DNA of 64,000 nucleotides from an uncultured Saprospiraceae bacterium (GTDB taxonomy: Bacteria > Bacteroidota > Bacteroidia > Chitinophagales > Saprospiraceae): the NCBI GenBank assembly GCA_937139495.1, contig CAKZQC010000049.1, positions 1 to 64,000 of the forward strand, written 5' to 3'. The notes beneath the pieces were generated by a model. That model searched no databases and had not been told where the DNA came from. It worked only from the letters and a program-made list of their open reading frames with translations. Positions 8,744 through 16,100 of this stretch are shown here, one piece after another. The translations under genes were made by a program, and so were the position numbers. Position 1 is the stretch's first letter; every line of letters begins with the position of its first letter.

Positions 8744-9726
8744 TTGTTTAATAGACCTGGAAGAAAATAATTGCTAGACTTAGAGGCTTCGGAAAAATAG
8801 ATAGGGAAAATTAGTCGCTGATTTACTTTTTCGTTTTTTTGAATAGCAGGTTTCCATCTACTGGGCAGCTCGTTCATCAATTGAATAACTCTTACACTTT
8901 CGTCCACTAGTTCTAAATGTGGTACTCTCTTCATCTTAGGAGACCACACGATACCGTAGTCATTTATTATAAACTCTAAAACTAATACATCTTCTCTTAT
9001 CGTATCTTCTAAAGCTGAAGAAGAATAACGAATGGTCTGGTGAAAATACGTTGCAAATCTTTTTTTAGTATTGTCCCATTGATTGGCAGTAGAACCGTCC
9101 AGAAATCCAGGAAAAGCAGCTTGTTTATCTGCTATCATTGAAATATCTGCCTCTGGCTTTAGCTCAACATAAGCATATTGCCAGTACTTTTCCACTTGTT
9201 TTTTGAGCCGATCATAATCTGCTGCTTTACCAACTCGCTTATAATAGTTAGACTTACCGAAAAGTGCACTTATATAAGCATCACTTTCTACACCAAATTT
9301 TTGCTTTCTACTCTCCAATACATTTTCCCAAATTCGCTCTATTCGACTAGTATCAATAGGAACTGCATTGTTGAATGCGACATAAGCCCTATGCCAAACA
9401 TCTATATAAGTACTATTCAAAGTACTTTGTTCCTTTTCAATTGCCAGAATAAGCTGCAGAACATGCTCTTGTTGGTGAAACTTGGTCGCATATTCAAAAA
9501 GGCTAATAGAGTCTATCAAATGAAGTGCTTTGTAGTATTTTTTAGCTTTCACTAAGCTTTCACAATCCGCAAAAATATGTTCTATTTGTGCAGAATCGTA
9601 CTCAATTTGCACTACTGGCATCTTTTTTTCCGTAATATCTGTTGCTGTATTTCCAACTTTATGGATAGGCTTACAGCCCACAACCAAGCACAGACAAAAG
9701 CAAAAGAGTAAGATGTATGTTTTCAT
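8740..9726 (-). CDS. Lipoprotein with TonB C-terminal-like domain
   Basis: 328 aa. The lipobox is LVVGC (Cys18). The middle is helical and TPR-like (residues 45-190). The last 90 residues (VLVLEFIINDYGIVWSP..., then LPSRWKPAIQ and a final beta strand) look like the TonB C-terminal-type domain, often used in Bacteroidota envelope proteins without an energising TM helix. It lies only 64 bases after the last member of the microprotein array, on the same strand, with no visible terminator between, so it may be the final gene of that operon. Function unknown. Confidence 0.75.
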   Translation of the reverse strand: MKTYILLFCFCLCLVVGCKPIHKVGNTATDITEKKMPVVQIEYDSAQIEHIFADCESLVKAKKYYKALHLIDSISLFEYATKFHQQEHVLQLILAIEKEQSTLNSTYIDVWHRAYVAFNNAVPIDTSRIERIWENVLESRKQKFGVESDAYISALFGKSNYYKRVGKAADYDRLKKQVEKYWQYAYVELKPEADISMIADKQAAFPGFLDGSTANQWDNTKKRFATYFHQTIRYSSSALEDTIREDVLVLEFIINDYGIVWSPKMKRVPHLELVDESVRVIQLMNELPSRWKPAIQKNEKVNQRLIFPIYFSEASKSSNYFLPGLLNN

Positions 9727-9790
9727 TTTTTATATATTAAGGTGTTTATAAAAAGAAGCTGTATAATAGCGATTATTACGTAAGTAAATC

Positions 9791-9910
9791 CTACCTACCT
9801 GACACCAATCCAAGCACAAAAAAGAACAGCACCATCAATAGCACCATCGCTAGTTTGTGTATCAGCTCTTTTTTTGAGTTAGGGTCTTCTTCTGGCTCGT
9901 CTAGTAGCAT
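9791..9910 (-). CDS. Single-pass membrane microprotein, array member 1 of 7 (last transcribed)
   Basis: 39 aa. It begins MLLDEPEEDP, then a short basic segment (SKKELIHK) and one transmembrane helix (about 20-36), ending SGR. The positive charges before the helix predict the N-terminus in the cytoplasm. The start lies nine bases after the stop of the preceding array gene. It is supported as a gene by its shared N-terminal motif, tight spacing and matching topology with six neighbours; no family was recognised. Confidence 0.7.
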   Translation of the reverse strand: MLLDEPEEDPNSKKELIHKLAMVLLMVLFFFVLGLVSGR

Positions 9911-9919
9911 CATTTTATT

Positions 9920-10072
9920 TTAAAAAGCAACGAAGATAACAAACACTATTGCCAATACAAGAAAAGGCAATATTATGATTGTAAAACAAGCCATTCCTTT
10001 GATTTGGGCTCGTTGTTGTTTGGAGAGGTGACGGGGGCGTTTCGGCTCTTCCTCAGGTTCATCTAGTAGCAT
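9920..10072 (-). CDS. Single-pass membrane microprotein, array member 2 of 7
   Basis: 50 aa. It starts MLLDEPEEEP, followed by a strongly basic stretch (KRPRHLSKQQRAQIKG) and one long hydrophobic helix (about 30-50) that runs to the C-terminus. Predicted N-in topology. The gap to the preceding stop is 16 bases. The first ten residues nearly match array member 1, while the rest has diverged, which suggests an old tandem duplication with selection on the N-terminal tag. Confidence 0.7.
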   Translation of the reverse strand: MLLDEPEEEPKRPRHLSKQQRAQIKGMACFTIIILPFLVLAIVFVIFVAF

Positions 10073-10088
10073 GGGAATGTCTTGAATT

Positions 10089-10262
10089 TTAATTAGCTAT
10101 ATCAATCATATCGCTTGTCAGCCAACTCAATAGCAGCCAAGCGACGAGCAACATTAATATGATTATTACTATTGTTATTACTAGCAATATTGCACACGTT
10201 ACTTTCAAGTTTTGTTTGATTTCATCGAATGAATTTTCTTCCTCAGGCTCATCTAATAACAT
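10089..10262 (-). CDS. Single-pass membrane microprotein, array member 3 of 7
   Basis: 57 aa. It starts MLLDEPEEEN, then SFDEIKQNLK and a hydrophobic segment of about 25 residues (23-47), ending with an acidic tail (TSDMIDIAN). The N-terminal tag uses different synonymous codons (ATG TTA TTA GAT GAG) from members 1 and 2, so the conservation is at protein level rather than a recent DNA copy. Gap to the preceding stop is 28 bases. Confidence 0.7.
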   Translation of the reverse strand: MLLDEPEEENSFDEIKQNLKVTCAILLVITIVIIILMLLVAWLLLSWLTSDMIDIAN

Positions 10263-10290
10263 GAAAATAGTATATTATAAAGTCTAACAA

Positions 10291-10455
10291 CTATCGACTG
10301 CCTGTATTACCCAATACAGGTAAAATATAGCACAACAATACAAATCCGACAAGCACTAATGTCAATATAAGACAGCCGAACCACTTCCCTTCTCTAAGGT
10401 CATCTTCTGACGAGTAAGCCCCTTTTTCTTCTTCTGTTGGTTCGTCTAATAGCAT
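10291..10455 (-). CDS. Single-pass membrane microprotein, array member 4 of 7
   Basis: 54 aa. It starts MLLDEPTEEE, then a mixed-charge linker (SSEDDLREGK) and one transmembrane helix (about 25-47), ending NTGSR. Gap to the preceding array stop is 11 bases. Unlike members 2 and 7 its linker is not strongly basic. Function unknown. Confidence 0.7.
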   Translation of the reverse strand: MLLDEPTEEEKGAYSSEDDLREGKWFGCLILTLVLVGFVLLCYILPVLGNTGSR

Positions 10456-10466
10456 TAAGAATAGAT

Positions 10467-10652
10467 TTAGTTGCTAAAGTTGCTTCCTAGTATAATCAAT
10501 ACTAAAAAAAAGAGGAAGCAAAATACAATAAAAAGAATAACTCCAAAATACAGTTTTAAGATTGACTGGGCAGCTCGTCCTCTATCTACTTCTATTTTTC
10601 TATCTTCAAAGCTATCTGGTTTTTTATCCTTAAACGGTTCGTCTAATATCAT
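10467..10652 (-). CDS. Single-pass membrane microprotein, array member 5 of 7
   Basis: 61 aa from the ATG at 10652, chosen because it aligns the start (MILDEPFKDK) with the other array members; an ATG at 10664 would add MTTS. A charged cytoplasmic segment (about 5-32, many K, D, R) precedes a long hydrophobic helix (about 36-57). This is the longest member of the array. The gap to the preceding stop is 32 bases. Confidence 0.7.
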   Translation of the reverse strand: MILDEPFKDKKPDSFEDRKIEVDRGRAAQSILKLYFGVILFIVFCFLFFLVLIILGSNFSN

Positions 10653-10684
10653 ACTAGTTGTCACTTTATTTAGAGCAAAGTTTT

Positions 10685-10834
10685 TTAGTAAGCCATTCCT
10701 TGAGCCATTAGTAGCAAATACACAAAAGCTCCAATAATTAGTAATAATACGACAATAATTAATGCTAAAAAAAAAATTAGCATTCTGCTTTTAGAAGCAA
10801 CTTTAGGTGACGGTCGATCTTCGTCTAATAGCAT
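10685..10834 (-). CDS. Single-pass membrane microprotein, array member 6 of 7
   Basis: 49 aa. It starts MLLDEDRPSP, then KVASKSR and a hydrophobic helix (about 18-43), ending MAQGMAY. Predicted N-in. It begins 13 bases after the stop of the first array gene. It is supported by the shared tag, spacing and topology. Confidence 0.7.
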   Translation of the reverse strand: MLLDEDRPSPKVASKSRMLIFFLALIIVVLLLIIGAFVYLLLMAQGMAY

Positions 10835-10847
10835 CTTGTTTTCAATT

Positions 10848-10994
10848 TTAGCCCACCAATCGCCAAAGTAAGACTGTAACTATTATAGCAAAAGCCATCA
10901 TCCAGAATACAATTTTCAGCCGCATAGATTGGGCTTTGATGGTCATTTTTCGCTTCTGTTGGTCTTCTTCTATTTTGTTGTCGTCTAGTAGCAT
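10848..10994 (-). CDS. Single-pass membrane microprotein, array member 7 of 7 (first transcribed)
   Basis: 48 aa. It starts MLLDDNKIEED, then a basic region (QQKRKMTIKAQSMRLK) and one helix (about 29-45). The tag LLDDNKIEE is close to ILDDNKMEA near the C-terminus of the membrane protein at 2931-3317. It is the first gene of the array; only 16 bases separate its start from the upstream terminator, so the promoter must overlap that hairpin or the array is read through. A longer overlapping reading frame at 10825-11034 is in another frame and lacks support. Confidence 0.7.
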   Translation of the reverse strand: MLLDDNKIEEDQQKRKMTIKAQSMRLKIVFWMMAFAIIVTVLLWRLVG

Positions 10995-11010
10995 ATTGAT
11001 GGTTAGCAAT

Positions 11011-11053
11011 AAAAAAAAGCATTAATAACTTCATTGATAAAGTTACTAATGCT
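11011..11053 (-). terminator. Rho-independent terminator between 11084-11656 gene and microprotein array
   Basis: AGCATTAATAACTT pairs with AAGTTACTAATGCT (one mismatch), and the minus strand continues into eight T residues. It ends the gene at 11084-11656. Partial read-through would drive the array behind it. Confidence 0.8.
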
Positions 11054-11083
11054 TTTGTATAATTCGAGTATTATCTTTTAATT

Positions 11084-11656
11084 TTATTCAAACATCACCG
11101 CTACTTCCGTCTTGATAGCCAACATCGCCTGCGTATAACCTCCCTGTGGGTGGTCGCTCAGGTAGGCAACCAAGGCTTGCAAAAAATCCTTCGCTGAAGC
11201 TTTTTCTGGGTGCAAATTTTGATATACTTTTTCGATAATAGCCGTTGCTTCTTGTTTGGCTATGCCAATAATATTCCAAAGTTCAGCTGTCATATACACT
11301 TGTTGTGTAATATTGTGCGTAAACTCCTCCTCTATCGTTTGTTGCAAAATCGTCTTGTACAAATGTCCTGACATAGTTTCTGTCGTGTTGGTTCTAGTCA
11401 CCAAACCTCCCAATTCTAGGCGATTGCAAAAAATAGTTAGGCGCTCATAAGCCTGCAAACGTAAAGGTATCGTCACCTTTTTTGTCTCCTTGAGCAAATC
11501 CAATCGTCGGTTTTCGTTCTGACGATGCAACATGGCACTAAGTGTCGCTTGCTCCTTGCGCAAGAATGCACGCACCAATAATCCTACTACTGCTGCTACG
11601 ATGAGTGCAGGTAGTGTAATCTTCAATATTTCCAAAACAGTATTCATAGCTTCCAT
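11084..11656 (-). CDS. Membrane-anchored hypothetical protein (DUF7935-like)
   Basis: 190 aa. One N-terminal transmembrane helix (about 14-31, LPALIVAAVVGLLVRAFL) is followed by a mostly helical cytoplasmic domain with a conserved-looking core (IPLRLQAYERLTIFCNRL, 63-80). Proteins of this size and layout are widespread and uncharacterised in Bacteroidota; the family name is from memory and tentative. Start could be Met1 or Met4. No catalytic motif. Confidence 0.75.
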   Translation of the reverse strand: MEAMNTVLEILKITLPALIVAAVVGLLVRAFLRKEQATLSAMLHRQNENRRLDLLKETKKVTIPLRLQAYERLTIFCNRLELGGLVTRTNTTETMSGHLYKTILQQTIEEEFTHNITQQVYMTAELWNIIGIAKQEATAIIEKVYQNLHPEKASAKDFLQALVAYLSDHPQGGYTQAMLAIKTEVAVMFE

Positions 11657-11761
11657 TATTTAGGGGCGACAAAGATAATATTTTTGTCATAATTCTTGTA
11701 GTAATACACTCAAAATACCGTGAACCATATTTGGTTACAGTATGTTCTAATAAAAAAGTGA

Positions 11762-11769
11762 TATATTTG
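11762..11769 (+). promoter_or_regulatory. Probable -7 promoter element of the Fe-S carrier gene
   Basis: TATATTTG fits the TAnnTTTG consensus and lies 46 bases before the ATG at 11816. No clear -33 element. Confidence 0.4.
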
Positions 11770-11815
11770 TATCACAATAGCCAAACAATCAACAAAAAAT
11801 AAAGCACCATATATT

Positions 11816-12160
11816 ATGAATAATGCAATAGAAACACCTGTAGTATTGACAGATGGAGCGGTAACGCAACTTCAAAAGATAATGGACAACCAAGAAGTAA
11901 CTGACAAACACGCACTACGTGTAGGCGTCAAGGGCGGTGGTTGTTCAGGATTCTCCTATATTTTGGGATTTGACGAAAAAACAGACCAAGACGAAGAATT
12001 TGTTTCCAATGGTATGCGTGTCATCATGAACAAAGCACACGCTATCTATTTGGTAGGAATTGAAGTAGATTTTATGGACGGTTTGCAAAACCGTGGATTT
12101 ACGTTCAACAACCCTAATGCAAGCGAAACTTGTGGCTGTGGCACCTCGTTTTCTGCCTAA
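11816..12160 (+). CDS. A-type iron-sulfur cluster carrier (IscA/SufA/ErpA family)
   Basis: 114 aa, cytoplasmic. It has the three family cysteines: Cys43 in GGGCSGF and Cys106 and Cys108 in the C-terminal ETCGCGTSF. It receives Fe-S clusters from the scaffold and hands them to target enzymes. Length is normal. It stands alone here, away from suf genes, with a promoter-like element upstream and a terminator downstream, as for ErpA-type carriers; which subtype it is cannot be told from sequence alone. Confidence 0.93.
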   Translation: MNNAIETPVVLTDGAVTQLQKIMDNQEVTDKHALRVGVKGGGCSGFSYILGFDEKTDQDEEFVSNGMRVIMNKAHAIYLVGIEVDFMDGLQNRGFTFNNPNASETCGCGTSFSA

Positions 12161-12186
12161 TGATAGATTCATTTATACACAAAATC

Positions 12187-12220
12187 AAAAAGCGGTTGCA
12201 GAATTTTGCAACCGCTTTTT
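12187..12220 (+). terminator. Rho-independent terminator of the Fe-S carrier gene
   Basis: Stem AAAAAGCGGTTGCA/TGCAACCGCTTTTT with a short GAATTT loop and a T run. It separates the carrier gene from rpmI. Confidence 0.9.
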
Positions 12221-12305
12221 GATTTTACGAGTATTATTTCCTATCTTCGCCCTTGCTTTTGAAAAACAATTGCATTTTTTTTATCAAAAACTAGAATTTG
12301 TTGTT

Positions 12306-12500
12306 ATGCCAAAAATGAAAACACATTCTAGTGCTAAAAAGCGTTTCAAATTAACTGGAACAGGTAAGCTAAAGCGTCGTCGTGCAGGTTTGCGTCACAT
12401 TTTGACCAAAAAGTCAAAAAAACGTAAGAATGTATTGGGACAAGCAGCTATCGTACACCCAGCTGATGAGAAGCGTATGAAAAACTTGCTTTGCAAGTAA
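12306..12500 (+). CDS. rpmI: 50S ribosomal protein L35
   Basis: 64 aa, starting at MPKMKTHSSAKKRF, the standard L35 N-terminus; any longer reading runs back through the terminator. Very basic, with the typical KRRRAGLRHIL and KKSKKRKNVL segments. Component of the large ribosomal subunit. In most bacteria it follows infC; here infC is absent and the gene follows a terminated, unrelated gene. A -7-like TATCTTCG lies at 12242-12249. Confidence 0.97.
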   Translation: MPKMKTHSSAKKRFKLTGTGKLKRRRAGLRHILTKKSKKRKNVLGQAAIVHPADEKRMKNLLCK

Positions 12501-12650
12501 GCACTAGTCTAAGGTAAAGTCACTCCTACAAGGAGTGCTTGCCTAGCGAATGGAAAGACTGTACATAGAGGAAAAGTGTGGGCCATATCTCTTCTTTGCC
12601 TAGCACCCCTATTCAGTCACATTAATTAATTTTTATTAAATTTTGTTAGT

Positions 12651-12995
12651 ATGCCACGTTCAGTTAATTCTGTTGCATCAAGAAAAAGAAGAAAGAAAAT
12701 TCTTAAGCAGGCGAAAGGATACTTTGGTGCTAGATCCAAAGTATATACAGTAGCCAAAAATGCTGTTGAGAAAGGTTTAACGTACGCTTACCGCGATCGT
12801 AAACAAAAGAAACGCAACTTCCGTAGTCTTTGGATTACTCGTATCAATGCGGGTGTTCGTGAGCACGGTATGTCGTATTCTCAATTCATGCACAAGCTTA
12901 GCCAATCAGGAATCGAACTTAACCGTAAGGTTTTGGCGGATCTGGCTATGAATGATGCAGCAGCTTTCAAAGCAATTGTTGATGCAGTAAAATAG
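12651..12995 (+). CDS. rplT: 50S ribosomal protein L20
   Basis: 114 aa, full length, starting MPRSVNSVASRKRRKK with the basic N-terminal extension that threads into 23S rRNA, then the globular part with FRSLWITRINAGVREHGMSY. Needed early in 50S assembly. It follows rpmI after a 150-base spacer. That spacer contains a small hairpin (CACTCCTACAAGGAGTG, about 12522-12538), which may take part in L20 autoregulation as in other bacteria; this is inference. Confidence 0.97.
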   Translation: MPRSVNSVASRKRRKKILKQAKGYFGARSKVYTVAKNAVEKGLTYAYRDRKQKKRNFRSLWITRINAGVREHGMSYSQFMHKLSQSGIELNRKVLADLAMNDAAAFKAIVDAVK

Positions 12996-13026
12996 GCAAG
13001 TTCCTATTCATAACAAGACAAAACAC

Positions 13027-13065
13027 AAAGAGTGTAGTACTAACAAGTGCTACACTCTTTTTTTT
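13027..13065 (+). terminator. Rho-independent terminator of rplT
   Basis: Stem AGAGTGTAGTAC/GTGCTACACTCT (one mismatch) followed by eight T residues. Confidence 0.88.
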
Positions 13066-13085
13066 GTCTAATTCAAAAAAAACTG

Positions 13086-13700
13086 CTAAAAAGTAATATA
13101 ATTGACTGCTGCCAATGCTACGCCTGTCAGTTTGCCAATCATGCCGACAATCGCATTGCCTTGCATAAAATCCTGCATCTTACCTTTGAGTTGGTTTTTC
13201 ATTTCTTGCTGCATATCTTCCATCGGATTCGCTTGCTGCAACGCTGGGTCAATAATCAAGGTCGTTTCTTCATTTACCTTTCGTCGATTGCTCGATTCTG
13301 CCTCCTCACCTACACGAACATTGGCAGGACGGTTGAGCCGACGCAAGCCAAACAACAAGAAGCTTGTACCCAAAAAAACAGCCAAAAACCAATCAATAGA
13401 AATACCCATTCCGCCTAGTATAACTATTCCCATCCAAACCGCACTGTATCCGTGAAAAATGCTGCTCAAAAAGCCTGCTGGCTGCACAAAGCGTATCGAA
13501 GAGCTCAATATATTTTGAGGGCTATTGTCTTTGGAGAACAAGAAATACAATCTCGAAGCGGTCAGCACTAACAAGATTCTGAATAAAAAAGCTACGGCTA
13601 ATAAGACCGTAAACGAAATAACAAAAATTAGAAAATATGCTATGGCACTACTCAACATAATAAATGTGATAAAAGTGAAAAAATAAAGTCTGTCTATCAA
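13086..13700 (-). CDS. Integral membrane protein of unknown function
   Basis: 204 aa. Hydrophobic segments at about 5-27, 30-50, 75-100 and 103-118 indicate four membrane passes, followed by a charged, helical C-terminal region (about 120-185) rich in Gln, Met and Lys (MEDMQQEMKNQLKGKMQDF) that could form a coiled coil. A later start at 13658 is possible. No family recognised. Convergent with rplT and divergent from the glycan cluster. Confidence 0.7.
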   Translation of the reverse strand: MIDRLYFFTFITFIMLSSAIAYFLIFVISFTVLLAVAFLFRILLVLTASRLYFLFSKDNSPQNILSSSIRFVQPAGFLSSIFHGYSAVWMGIVILGGMGISIDWFLAVFLGTSFLLFGLRRLNRPANVRVGEEAESSNRRKVNEETTLIIDPALQQANPMEDMQQEMKNQLKGKMQDFMQGNAIVGMIGKLTGVALAAVNYITF

Positions 13701-13848
13701 GTTACGCTAAAAAAACATTCAAGAACAGTTTTCTACTTTTACTGTTCTCTATCATCAAGGAAACTATAAAATTTAGGGCAAAGTTCGTTTTTGACCGTTA
13801 TTTATCTTCAATAAAACGTAAAACTAATCAATAAATTGACTAAAATTT

Positions 13849-13877
13849 TTGGTTGGAATAGTTTTGCTGTACTTTTG
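13849..13877 (+). promoter_or_regulatory. Bacteroidota-type promoter of the glycan cluster
   Basis: TTG at 13849-13851, an 18-base spacer, then TACTTTTG at 13870-13877: the best match in the window to the TTG/TAnnTTTG consensus. It lies inside the extended reading frame of the next gene, which argues that translation starts downstream. Confidence 0.6.
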
Positions 13878-13955
13878 TCCTGCTTATTAGACATAATTTA
13901 TGAATTTATACCTTATATTTTTATTATCAAAATACTAGCGACACTACCCGATGGT

Positions 13956-14996
13956 ATGCTCAACTTGAGTGTACACGAAATGATGCAAGCTGCCGAACAA
14001 GCTGGTAAAACTAGCTGGGGCAATGATTTCGTGTTGGATATGGCTGTTGCTCCTTTTTGGGAAACAGCCGACCCAAATTACGACCTTATTCATATCCATT
14101 GGGTCGAAGCATTATTTGACTGGAAAGAGGTGACTTTAGCTGATATTGACCGACTGGTCAACCGATTGCAACAGCTTCGTCAGCAGGGCAAAAAAATTGT
14201 CATCTCACGCCACAATTCTATCCCGCACCGCAGAGCAGAACACGACGCTCTTTTGTATCACAAATCATTTGAATTCGCAGATGCTGTTTTTCACATGGAG
14301 CAGTTTAGTTATGACGAATATCAAGAGTGGTACGGGCAGCATGATTGGGCAAAAAGCCAGCAACATTTTTTTGCACCACTCATGATTTATACCCAATTAC
14401 CTAACACAATAAGCAAAGCGGTAGCTCGGCAGCAACTTCAAATAGCACCAGAAAAAACTGTTTTTATGGTATTGGGGTCTATTCGCAATGGAGCGGAACG
14501 CCAACTACTCGAAACCATTGCTAGTAAGCTAAATCAGCCTAGCGAGCTGCTTTATGTCGCTCAGTGGCCGTTTTATGGGCAACGATTAGGAGTCAAACAA
14601 TGGCGACAATGGCAGCTCCAACGCCAATACCCACAGCATCACTTTGAAGCAGCTCGCCCTATTCCTGATGAGCAAATGCAGGTCTATCTGAACGCCGCTG
14701 ATGTTTTGATTTCGCCCCGTATGGATTCGCTCAATTCAGGTCTAATATCACTGGGTTTTTCTTTCGGATTGACTGTACTGGGTCCTGCTACTGGCAATAT
14801 GCAAAACGTACTAGCACAGTCTGGCAACCCAAGTTATGACCCGCAAAATCTGAAAACATTAGACGAAAGTCTGCAACAAGCAAAAAAACTAGCAAAGATT
14901 GGAAAGGGGGAGGAAAATCTTATCTTTGCACAAAGAGAATGGTCTTGGCAACGAGTAGGAACACTACATGTAGCTGCTTACAAAGAAATAGTCTAA
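13956..14996 (+). CDS. GT-B fold glycosyltransferase
   Basis: About 346 aa from the ATG at 13956. The reading frame is open from a TTG at 13836, but a promoter lies inside that stretch. The in-frame segment just before this ATG (IIKILATLPDG) looks like the first Rossmann strand, so the true start may be a rare ATT/ATC codon around 13923 or a sequence error may hide it. Recognisable parts: the DLIHIHWVEA strand, KIVISRHNSIPHRR, then a C-terminal GT-B half with FMVLGSIRNGAER and LISPRMDSLNSG. It transfers a sugar, probably to a cell-surface glycan. First of three genes with a fucosyltransferase and a methyltransferase. Confidence 0.8.
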   Translation: MLNLSVHEMMQAAEQAGKTSWGNDFVLDMAVAPFWETADPNYDLIHIHWVEALFDWKEVTLADIDRLVNRLQQLRQQGKKIVISRHNSIPHRRAEHDALLYHKSFEFADAVFHMEQFSYDEYQEWYGQHDWAKSQQHFFAPLMIYTQLPNTISKAVARQQLQIAPEKTVFMVLGSIRNGAERQLLETIASKLNQPSELLYVAQWPFYGQRLGVKQWRQWQLQRQYPQHHFEAARPIPDEQMQVYLNAADVLISPRMDSLNSGLISLGFSFGLTVLGPATGNMQNVLAQSGNPSYDPQNLKTLDESLQQAKKLAKIGKGEENLIFAQREWSWQRVGTLHVAAYKEIV

Positions 14997-15012
14997 AGGA
15001 GAATAATATAAG

Positions 15013-16044
15013 ATGAATGATCAAGGACAAATAATAGTCAGGGTTCACTGTGGCTGGAAAGGTGAAACGACTTTGCTTAGACAAACTCCCAACAAAGATG
15101 GTGTTTGGGAAAATGTTCGTTTCGTTATAGATGGCATCAATGACAATGGCAGCCCTCTTGAAGAATGCGATTTTTTTTTGGTCTATAACCGAGTCCTAAG
15201 AGAGATAACTGTCCGTTGCCCCAAGGGCAATAAATGGTCACTTGCTGGCGAACCTCCTATTAATGTCAATAAATTCATGGAGAAAACCTATCATGAATAC
15301 GACAAAATACTAACACAACACCCCAAAAACCTAATCAAAGATCACGTTCATACACAAGGAGGAGCACCATGGTTTATCAAAAAAAGTTATACAGAATTAC
15401 TTTCTTTGACCGACAACAGTGCTCATAAAAAAGATGCCGTCTCTTGTGTCACCTCCAATCTGACCTGGAAACCTGGTCATGCCGATCGTTTGGCATTGCT
15501 CGATTCACTCAAAGAATTGGGTATGGAGGTAGAGGTATTTGGGCGTGGAATTCGACCGATGCCCAATGATGATAAATTTGAAATACTATATCCTTACAAG
15601 TATTCCATAGCTATTGAGAATAGCTACTATGATGACTACTGGACTGAAAAAATAGCCGACTGTTTTCTCTCTTGGACGATGCCTATATATGCAGGTGCAC
15701 CAAATATCACCGACTATTTCCCTAAAGAGTCGATGATCATCATCAACCCTAAAAAACCTAAAGAGGCTAGACGTATTATACAAGAAGCCATAAAAAATAA
15801 AGCGTGGGAAAAAGGGCGAGATGCTATTCAGGAGGCAAGAGAATTGATCCTCAAAGAGTATCAGTTTTTTCCTTTAATTACCAACCACATCAAACAACAC
15901 ATAGCAGCAGGCAAAGCAGGCACTACCAAAGAAGAAGCCACCTTAAGCTACGTTTCTGCACCTTGGGACGAAGGCTACACACCTTCTTTTTACAGAAAAG
16001 TAGAATACCAAATAAGAAAATTCCTAGATATAAAGCCCTATTAA
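15013..16044 (+). CDS. Family 10 glycosyltransferase (alpha-1,3/1,4-fucosyltransferase type)
   Basis: 343 aa. The C-terminal half has the GT10 signature: YKYSIAIENS (about 195-204), then YWTEKIADCFLSWTMPIYAG, with GAPNITDYFP after it. These bind GDP-fucose in characterised members. The N-terminal half is a divergent acceptor domain. An unusually good Shine-Dalgarno (AAAGGAG) lies 11 bases before the ATG, rare in this window. It starts 16 bases after the first glycosyltransferase, so the two are co-transcribed. Probably decorates a surface polysaccharide or glycoprotein with a deoxysugar. Confidence 0.9.
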   Translation: MNDQGQIIVRVHCGWKGETTLLRQTPNKDGVWENVRFVIDGINDNGSPLEECDFFLVYNRVLREITVRCPKGNKWSLAGEPPINVNKFMEKTYHEYDKILTQHPKNLIKDHVHTQGGAPWFIKKSYTELLSLTDNSAHKKDAVSCVTSNLTWKPGHADRLALLDSLKELGMEVEVFGRGIRPMPNDDKFEILYPYKYSIAIENSYYDDYWTEKIADCFLSWTMPIYAGAPNITDYFPKESMIIINPKKPKEARRIIQEAIKNKAWEKGRDAIQEARELILKEYQFFPLITNHIKQHIAAGKAGTTKEEATLSYVSAPWDEGYTPSFYRKVEYQIRKFLDIKPY

Positions 16045-16100
16045 TTTATACAAAAGCATATTTACTCTAAAATAGTTGCTCCAATAAAAAATAAAACAAA

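Noticed and set aside
9791..10994. CRISPR-like or simple DNA repeat explanation for the microprotein array
   Set aside because: Only the first 14 bases of each gene are similar and they vary at synonymous positions; spacing follows reading frames.
10825..11034. 69-aa reading frame overlapping array member 7
   Set aside because: Basic, low-complexity, out of frame with the conserved tag gene and starting inside the terminator.
12093..12305. Extended reading frame before rpmI
   Set aside because: It runs through the Fe-S carrier gene and its terminator; L35 starts at MPKMK.
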